A stretch of DNA of 64,000 nucleotides from assembly GCA_037178855.1 (NCBI GenBank), contig JASJZC010000005.1, positions 6,882,001 through 6,946,000 of the forward strand, in the 5' to 3' direction. A program made the translations under genes and the position numbers. This document shows positions 57,636-64,000 of this stretch, in pieces; within the stretch, counting starts at the first letter, position 1; each line of letters opens with the position of its first letter. Origin of the DNA: Oscheius sp. JU75 (taxonomy: Eukaryota; Nematoda; Chromadorea; Rhabditida; Rhabditidae). The notes below the pieces were generated by a model, which saw only the letters and a program-made list of their open reading frames with translations, had not been told where the DNA came from and did no database searches.

Positions 57636-60600
57636 CTGAATCTCTCCAAAAATTTGACACGGACGCTTGCGCGGAGAGGTGCGTGAAAGGCTTTGCAGGT
57701 GTTGTTTGTTCAGGCCGAGTCGAAGAGAGACAGATGCCACGCGAAGGGTGAAGACTTGACCGACCGATTGGTCAAGGATTCGTCACACGCGTCACAAAGA
57801 ATTTGCATAAAATGCAATTAAAGCTATCTGGAAGGAGCGTGCGAAAGCAAACTGGTGGTCAGAAATGTCGCAGAAAATGGATGAACAGGTGCTATTCTAT
57901 ACACGTAGGAAGCAGTGGTCGGAGAACACTTTAATACGAGTTTTGAGGATTCTGATAAACTCTCTCTACAAATCACAGAAAAGAAACGCTTAGCCGGGAT
58001 GACGCCCCTGGGAAAGAGATGAAATATAAAACCAGACTAAATGCACGTTTGGGAGCTAAATTGGAGGAGGTGTGACTCAGAGATTTTGGGTAAACATCCC
58101 AGTTTCTGTTTGTGTTTCAGTATGGAAGGATCCCGCTTCCATTACTGACAAGTAGGTGAGAAACTTGTTCTGAAGTGTTTGTAGTAGTGTCGCCTATTTG
58201 GTCACGTGGGCTTTCATCTCCTTTTCAACTGAACTTCAACACGGACCATTTTTCCTATTTCACGAAATCAGGGTCAATATTTAGACCAGAATTCTCCGCA
58301 ACTCCGAGTTTGATTTGTTGCTTCACTGTTCGACGCCAGTTCATCTTTTGAATCAAGTCTGTTCAAAAGGTGTAAAGGAAGTGACTGCAGTGACCTTTAC
58401 ATGGCTACTAGCCCCGTTTTGTCGACATTAGACTGGTTCCAGGCTAATCTTATGGTCTCTTGGTTGATTGCGTCACGCAATTCTTGAGCTCTATTGAAAC
58501 TGTTGGAGTATTTTGGTTCTGAACGGGTAGAAGAGGCAAAGGAAGCCAGTACAGAGATCCCAGAGATTGAAGAGGATAATCTACAGATTTTCTTGCTTGG
58601 ATTCGACAAGTGCGCGCCATCTGAAATAAACGCAAATCTGGGAGTCTTTCTGACAGCTTCTCCATGAATCCATGTTCATCCTTAATACGGTTTCCCTTGT
58701 TTGTTTGAACGCTCTTTTGTGCTCTTTTGTGCGACGACCACACCCGAGTCTCCAGGCGGACTCGGCGCCATCCCGCTGATGAACACTGTCGTGTCGTGTT
58801 CAGACGAGAAAAACTGATAGAGAGCTGCTTAAAAAGGACCGAGTTAGCTGAACTTGAGCGGTCTAAGTGATAAAATACTTCTCGCACCAATAACACTGTG
58901 GTCTTTGTCTGGAATAACTGTTTCTCTTGCCTTGTCTGTAATCCCTTTTAGCTTCTTCTCTCTCCTCCTCAATTCAGATTAGTGTCATCTATGTCATACT
59001 AACCAGCCCTTGCTGTCTTGTACTCTCAGCTTATTTTGTGCAAGCTCAATACGAAAAACCAGATCTAAGATCCCAGTTCATACTCGCGTTGTTAGGCGCT
59101 CTTTATAAATCGGAACCATTTGTACTATGTCCTTTGCTATTTTGACCAATTTCAATTACCGTCTCCTGACCCGGTTGGTCTCTTGCGATCACACGTCTCT
59201 CTCCCATGCTAAGAATTTTAGAAGCGAATAAGGCAGGCGGGGATAATCGCTGACCTGTATCATTTACAAATTCGCGCTTCAATAGCTTTATTACGCTCTA
59301 TTCAGCTCTCTGGGGATCAAAAGAGCATAAGCCATTTGTGACGTGAAGCTCTTTGCATACGTGCGTGACCAATTAGTCTAATCCGTCCTTACTAACCAGA
59401 TTTTTCTTTGTCAGAGTCTGTCGAACATGGTCTATGTGGGCAAAACCATAGGTTGATGCAGATGACAAAGGCAAATTACTAGTACTTTTGTGAAAATGAG
59501 TGAGAAGCTCCAATATCTCACAAAGTTCCTGAGCGCGCCTCTCCAAAAAAAAACTTTGTGCGCTTCGGACTGTCATCTCAGGCATTTGCAAATACTTCCA
59601 ACAGATATCCATAAGCCATTCCTACCGCCGCTTCTATGATGAAAAAAGAACAAATTTTCTAGCATAACGCGCCCAACTTTGGCCTTCCAATCTATCTCCT
59701 ATTCCGAACCAATCTTAGTCTTTCCCAGACATCGTATGCACAACTTTCTCACACCCTTACACCAACCTATAAATATGTGAGAACACGTTTTGTTTAAACG
59801 ACGCCTCTGATTCATCTTTGAGTCTGTCCCTTTTTCTTTTTGTTTTGCTGGACTCACTGCGACCAACGTATAGTTTGCTGAACGTTTTCGTGAAAATAAA
59901 TCGTTCAGTTTTCCTATCGACTTTTTGATGTGACAATTTCCTTGTTGTGACTGGAAAGTGGGGAGAGACAAATTGTATGCAGAGATCATGTTGGTGCTGC
60001 AGATCTCTGTCTTCCGGTATTCATCTCACTCTCTCAGTCTCTTTCTCGTCTCAAAATTTTCCCAAATCCGTTCCAAAGCTGTTCAGGCGCTCTTTTTTTA
60101 TTTGGATAGTTTCTAAAGTAACTAGAAGAATAGACCACGACAACCAGTTGAGTCATTTGTTATTCCAATGGCTCGTTGTTCATCCTCCCTATTCTAACAT
60201 AATGTTTCGAACGAGATTTGCTGGGACTGAAACTGACTCAGAGACTGTTTTTAGCTTTCATTACGGGTCCATTTCATATCAAAACAGGGTACATGACCTC
60301 ATTTCGTCCACATATCTTGCAGGTTTGAAACCTACAGTTAACAATTAGGAATCGAACTTCACGCAATACCACCGTTCTTTTGCAGTCTGTTGAAGTATTC
60401 TGTAACATACATTCCATAATCGACGATTGAGACCTACAAATCGAATTTCCTCCAGTACCGAAACCTAAAGCTATTCTGTACTGTAGTAACGTTCCCAAAG
60501 TGCAGATAACTCTGCCTCTGATTCTTCTTCAGCCCAACGTTTTATTACCTATCCTCCCACCTTCCTTCAATAATCTACTAATCTAACTGAATCCTGTTGA

Positions 60601-60900
60601 CATCAGTAATTCATTTTTTCAAAGTTGTGTACCCAGGCTTATCCTTTAGCTAGTGAGGCTGGTCCGAAAAGATCTAGCACATCTTTTTCCTTCATTTTTG
60701 CAGATTCCGCTCTAACAATCCTGTCTTTTTCTTTCTTTTGTCTCAGTATCTCTACGTCACACTTTGTAAAGTACAGGGATTAGCCTTTCATTTTTACCAA
60801 AAACGTCTGATTGATTCGATTATGCCATCGGAAACGGCAACATCTCTAACTTAACTACACTTCTATTGAAATGTACACAAGCTTTGTAACTTCAGGTAAA
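57636..60900. other. 3.3 kb without a supported gene
   Basis: No frame shows a domain or plausible exon chain. A minus-strand frame at 58450-58896 is open but has no recognisable features. The CTCTTTTGTG motif is repeated in tandem near 58714. Likely intergenic with diverged repeats; a ncRNA could be missed. Confidence 0.4.
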
Positions 60901-61254
60901 ATGGCATCGGCCAGCTGGAATGATGAAAAAGAGTCAAAAGCCGAGGTTGATCTGAAGGAGGCCATCAATAACATCAAGTGAGGTTGAAGGGAAAAGACTG
61001 ACTAAGATAGTTTCAGATCCCATGACGAAACCATCAACGTGTATTCACAGGTATTCGGGTCGGAAAAACAGAAGGGGTGAGTTAGCTGTTTTCCTGATCA
61101 GACAAAAGGATTCATTTTAAGTGCTCCCTGCAGTAGTTCTGACCTGTTGGCTGTTCGTTTCGAGCATCTGAAAAACATCAGGACACAGGAGGAGCAGCGA
61201 GCCAGTCATCTAACCCAACAGCTCTTTTCCGGTCAGGACCTCTTCAAGAAATAA
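60901..61254 (+). CDS. Small helical protein, 89 aa
   Basis: Three exons (60901-60977, 61017-61076, 61122-61254) with 39- and 45-nt introns and consistent phases give 89 codons plus stop. The start (MASASWNDEKESKAEVDLKE) lies 5 nt after CTTCAG, suiting a trans-splice site. The product is charged and mostly helical (VDLKEAINNIKSHDETINVY; DLLAVRFEHLKNIRTQEEQR), with no signal or membrane segment, and ends LFSGQDLFKK. It looks like a small coiled-coil adaptor subunit, but I cannot name the family. An AATAAA lies near 61349. Confidence 0.7.
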
Positions 61255-61374
61255 TGCCATTCTGTGACGATCTCACAACCTTGCCTTCTGTGATTTGATC
61301 ACACATCTCTGACGCGTATCTGTAAAGATTGTAGCACATACTGGTCCAAATAAATCATCTTTTATCGTGGAAGC

Positions 61375-62547
61375 TCAAAGATTGTGCTTCTTCTGATAGG
61401 CAGCAACACGTCCCTTATGTTCTCCAAGGATGACAAAGGGAATGTAGAGCATCTTGAAAAGCCAGTACGGGAACAAGGCACCGATGGCGACCTGAAAAAC
61501 ATTTCTGCAAAAGTATCGTATCTACCTGGGCATCGTGCTGCACGCAGCCTGTTACAAAGTCGTTTTTACCAATTAGGTTGACAGCTTGACGAGCGAAGGT
61601 ATCGGTAGTGACCACCAAAAAGTTATTAGCCTCGCTTTCTTCATACGCAGCTGCCTTTGTGGCGACGAACAAGGGAGCCAGACACTAAAAACTGCAAGTT
61701 TGAAACTGGTGTAGCCCATACTTGAATCTTGACGTTCGACTTCCTATACTCGTCGCTGAGGGCATCGGACAGGAAGGAGAGAGCGGCTTTGCTGGCAGGA
61801 TAACTGCTCAAGTAGGGCATGGGACGCCAACAGGTAAAGGAGGAAACGTTAACAACCACTCCCTTGTCTCCCTTGATCATTCCGGGCAGGACCAGCTCGA
61901 GCATCTGAATAAATAATGGGAATCGAAACAAAAAGGAACCTTGACAGCCGCCATAAGATTTACTTGCAGGATTTCAGAACAGAGGCCTGGTCGGTTGTCT
62001 GTCAAAGTTCCGATCGAGTTTGGGGCGATACCAGCACAATTGACTAGAAGGACCTCATTTCTTTTGAAGACTTTGTGCTTACCTAAGATTCCAACATCCA
62101 GGAATTCTAGTTCTTTCGGAAGAGCTGATAGATTGTCCTTGGCAAAGTCAAAGATTGCAGTTTTCACCTCAGCCCCGAATGCTTTCTCTAAAGTTTGTCC
62201 AATTGCATGAATATGAGCGACAACCAACTCAGTTCACTTTTAACAGCATCCAACTTGTTAGCATTTCTTCCGAGCAGATAGAACTTTCGAATTCCACGAG
62301 TTCGGGCCAGTTCGAACACATAAGCCTTGCCAATTCCATCAGTAGCACCAGTACAAACTAGAAACGATCTTTTAAATGGAACAAAGTTATTAATGCCAGT
62401 CCAAGAGTTCTTCAAATGGTCGAGACTGTACTGAGGCAATATGTAATGAACCAGGAGCGATTTGCCCATTATCCAACAGGCTTTGTAGATGCGAATGATG
62501 ATGTAGGCAGAGATAAACCAGGTGAGGAGTTCGAGAAAAGTGTACAT
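61375..62547 (-). CDS. Very-long-chain 3-oxoacyl-CoA reductase / 17-beta-HSD12-like SDR
   Basis: NADPH-dependent SDR of the let-767/stdh group, expected in the ER in fatty-acid elongation or steroid reduction. Exons 62547-62229, 62187-62083, 62043-61940, 61904-61722, 61684-61526 and 61491-61375 give 328 codons plus stop. An N-terminal membrane segment (LELLTWFISAYIIIRIY) is followed by the cofactor motif CTGATDGIGKAYVFELA, LPKELEFLDVGIL, VNCAGIAP (family NNAG), VVVNVSSF with the catalytic Ser, and YPASKAALSFLSDAL with the YxxxK pair. A C-terminal hydrophobic stretch (ALFPYWLFKMLYIPF) follows. Convergent with the small gene at 60901. Which paralog it is remains open. Confidence 0.88.
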
Positions 62548-63030
62548 TGCCTGAAAGTTTTTGGAAATGGATGGTCAAACGGAAAGAAATCGTCCCAAAA
62601 GACGGCAACATAAGAAGGTGTTGCGGTCCCTCTAAAAGGGCGCGCTCAAAAGAAACGGCAGAGAATACCAATTAGTTTGCTTTTCATACAGTGGGAACAA
62701 AATGAGCAGAAAAGAGATTATTTTTTGGCTCAGCTCACTGCGAGGATTCCAAAAACCATCCGAAAAGTAAACATCTCTCGCAAAACTTGAACAAGGAGTA
62801 CAAGAGTCAATCGGCTTTGTATGTTAACGGAAATGTTTTCAAGCCAAACTTCTGGTTAACACCAATTGCCATTCAAAAGGTCTTCGAGCTCTGTGCGATG
62901 AGATCTGGAACGTGTCAATTTATCACGGAAAGTGCAAGAACGGTCACACCTGGAGCGACAAGTACATGGACACCAGTCACTTTTCGTTATTTAACGTCTT
63001 TGTCTCTCCCAAGCAGAACAAGTCAGCATG
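62548..63030. other. Spacer with one possible orphan exon
   Basis: An open stretch around 62895-63015 reads WNVSIYHGKCKNGHTWSDKY in one frame and could be an exon, but I see no partner exon, family or start. Otherwise nothing supported. Confidence 0.3.
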
Positions 63031-64000
63031 TCTCTTAGCGGAAAAGTGCTTGCTACGAGAATGTGAGGGGAGCTTCACGAGGAATTGGTCGAGGAATCGT
63101 CTTGCAGCTGGCAGAGAAAGGATGTACAGGGTGGCTCATAATTATGTTGACAAGGGGCACCCGCGCATTTTTGTTTGATAATGTCTTTTACTATATTTCC
63201 ATTCTTTTATGCATTATAGGTCCTAACTTTCAGAATGACGGAGCCGTCGCCCCATCGTGCATCAATCGTCTCACTTTATCGTGAGGGAATACCGGCATGC
63301 GACATTTCGAGACGGCTAAATGTAGCCAGGCAACTTGTATCGGCGACAATTTCAAGATTCAAATCTTTGGGAAGCCATTCCGACCATACCGAAAGCTGTA
63401 GACTTGTTTCTGTTTGAGCCAAAGCAGTTATCAAGAACGTGCACGAACGTCTTCGTCGCAATCTGGCAAGCTCTATCCGCAAGTTGTCAAAGGAGATGTC
63501 CATTTCCTGAACTTTGTTGCAACGAGTTGTCAAGAATCGTCTAGCGATGATAGCGTACAAGCAGACTAGAAGCCAATTTCTTCCTGTTGCCAGATGTCCA
63601 AACGAGGCAGAGGACTGATTGTCAACTTGTCCAGTTTTGAAGGAATCTTATAAGTTCAGTCTGTAGACTGCATGAAGTGTCTTCTCCCTATTCAATACAC
63701 CAATTACTAATGTAATCTGGAAGGCTGGATGACAAGGGAGACTGCACAAGAGTTAAAGGTGAGCTTTTGCTTTGCGAGAAGCGTCTGTTTTAGGAGCAGA
63801 ACATTACAGTTGTCAGCCTGTATCCTGGCGCTGTCAAGACGGAAATGTTCCCAACAATCTCCTTGTTCACTGAGTATTTTGTTTATATAAGATCAGAAAA
63901 AAGCTGCTTGAATTCAGGTCAACTACCTCCAAATTTGAGAAGTCTGAAGGACTTGTTGACTCTTGGAGGCAGTCGGGAACTTGCGAAACGGATGCCTGAA
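63031..64000 (+). pseudogene. DHRS1-like short-chain dehydrogenase, interrupted
   Basis: The beginning matches DHRS1-type SDRs: MSLSGKV, then after a frame change GASRGIGRGIVLQLAEKGCT at 63072-63126. A transposon remnant then interrupts it. SDR sequence returns near 63729 with WMTRETAQELK, a 35-nt intron (63759-63793) and NITVVSLYPGAVKTEMFP, the conserved PGxVxTE segment. Roughly 140 residues between these parts, including the catalytic Ser and YxxxK, are missing. The right end runs off the window. Frame change, insertion and missing core together argue for a dead gene. Confidence 0.75.
63127..63618 (+). mobile_element. Tc1/mariner remnant with decayed transposase
   Basis: The left end, after a TA, reads CAGGGTGGCTCATAATTATG, a typical Tc1/mariner terminal repeat start. 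A frame from 63235 encodes a helix-turn-helix DNA-binding part (REGIPACDISRRLNVARQLV), then after in-frame TGA codons at 63415 and 63508 continues with RRNLASSIRKLSKEMSIS and LLQRVVKNRLAMIAYK. It stops at 63616-63618. The catalytic DDE/D half and the right terminal repeat are absent. It is a 3'-truncated, inactive copy inserted in the DHRS1-like gene. Confidence 0.8.

Noticed and set aside
58450-58896. 148-codon minus-strand frame
   Set aside because: No signal, membrane span, motif or splice structure; likely chance.
60340-60370. GAAGTTCGATTCC (minus strand) resembling a tRNA B box
   Set aside because: Flanks do not pair as a T arm or acceptor stem and there is no A box at the right distance.

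Overview
The window is eukaryotic and almost certainly from a free-living rhabditid-type nematode. This rests on the gene content: several chemoreceptor (serpentine GPCR) families found only in nematodes, a receptor guanylate cyclase, a vinculin closely matching DEB-1 in layout, and a nematode-type SDR and glycosyltransferase repertoire. It also rests on gene structure: GT-AG introns mostly of 31-45 nt ending in TTTCAG or TTTTAG, and TTTCAG directly before some start codons, as expected for trans-splicing. I built the exon models by hand from reading frames, splice sites and protein-family landmarks.

Layout. 1-1330: 3' end of a receptor guanylate cyclase. 1331-10559: 9.2 kb with no gene I can support. 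10560-14903: a CoREST-like corepressor, then a Cys-loop ligand-gated channel with almost no M3-M4 loop. 15468-18265 (minus): a single-pass membrane protein with a PPxY tail. 19748-21140: a foldback repeat. 21368-23112 (minus): a core-2/I-branching-type glycosyltransferase. 23310-27053: two decayed srd-like chemoreceptors around a possible small secreted peptide. 27553-34445 (minus): deb-1 (vinculin), with unexplained in-frame candidate exons in two introns. 36595-38501 (minus): an SLC1 glutamate transporter, sharing a CRE-bearing upstream region with a small plus-strand gene. 40045-42173: two tandem GT43-like glycosyltransferases with altered DxD motifs. 42458-43975 (minus): a DUF1647-like protein. 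44298-45109 (minus): a decayed SDR. 45666-57635: a chemoreceptor cluster of at least six intact genes and one remnant, with a perfect-palindrome MITE in one intron. 60901-62547: a small helical protein and a convergent steroid-dehydrogenase-like SDR. 63031-64000: a DHRS1-like SDR broken by a mariner remnant.

How the genes relate. There is no operon-like or pathway cluster. The right 20 kb is a typical fast-evolving chemosensory arm with tandem duplicates, pseudogenes and transposons. The middle holds conserved single-copy genes (CoREST, vinculin, SLC1). The points most worth a second look are the very short introns, a high share of GC-AG introns, the candidate alternative deb-1 exons, the GT43 pair without an intact DDD motif, and three different repeat or transposon types.
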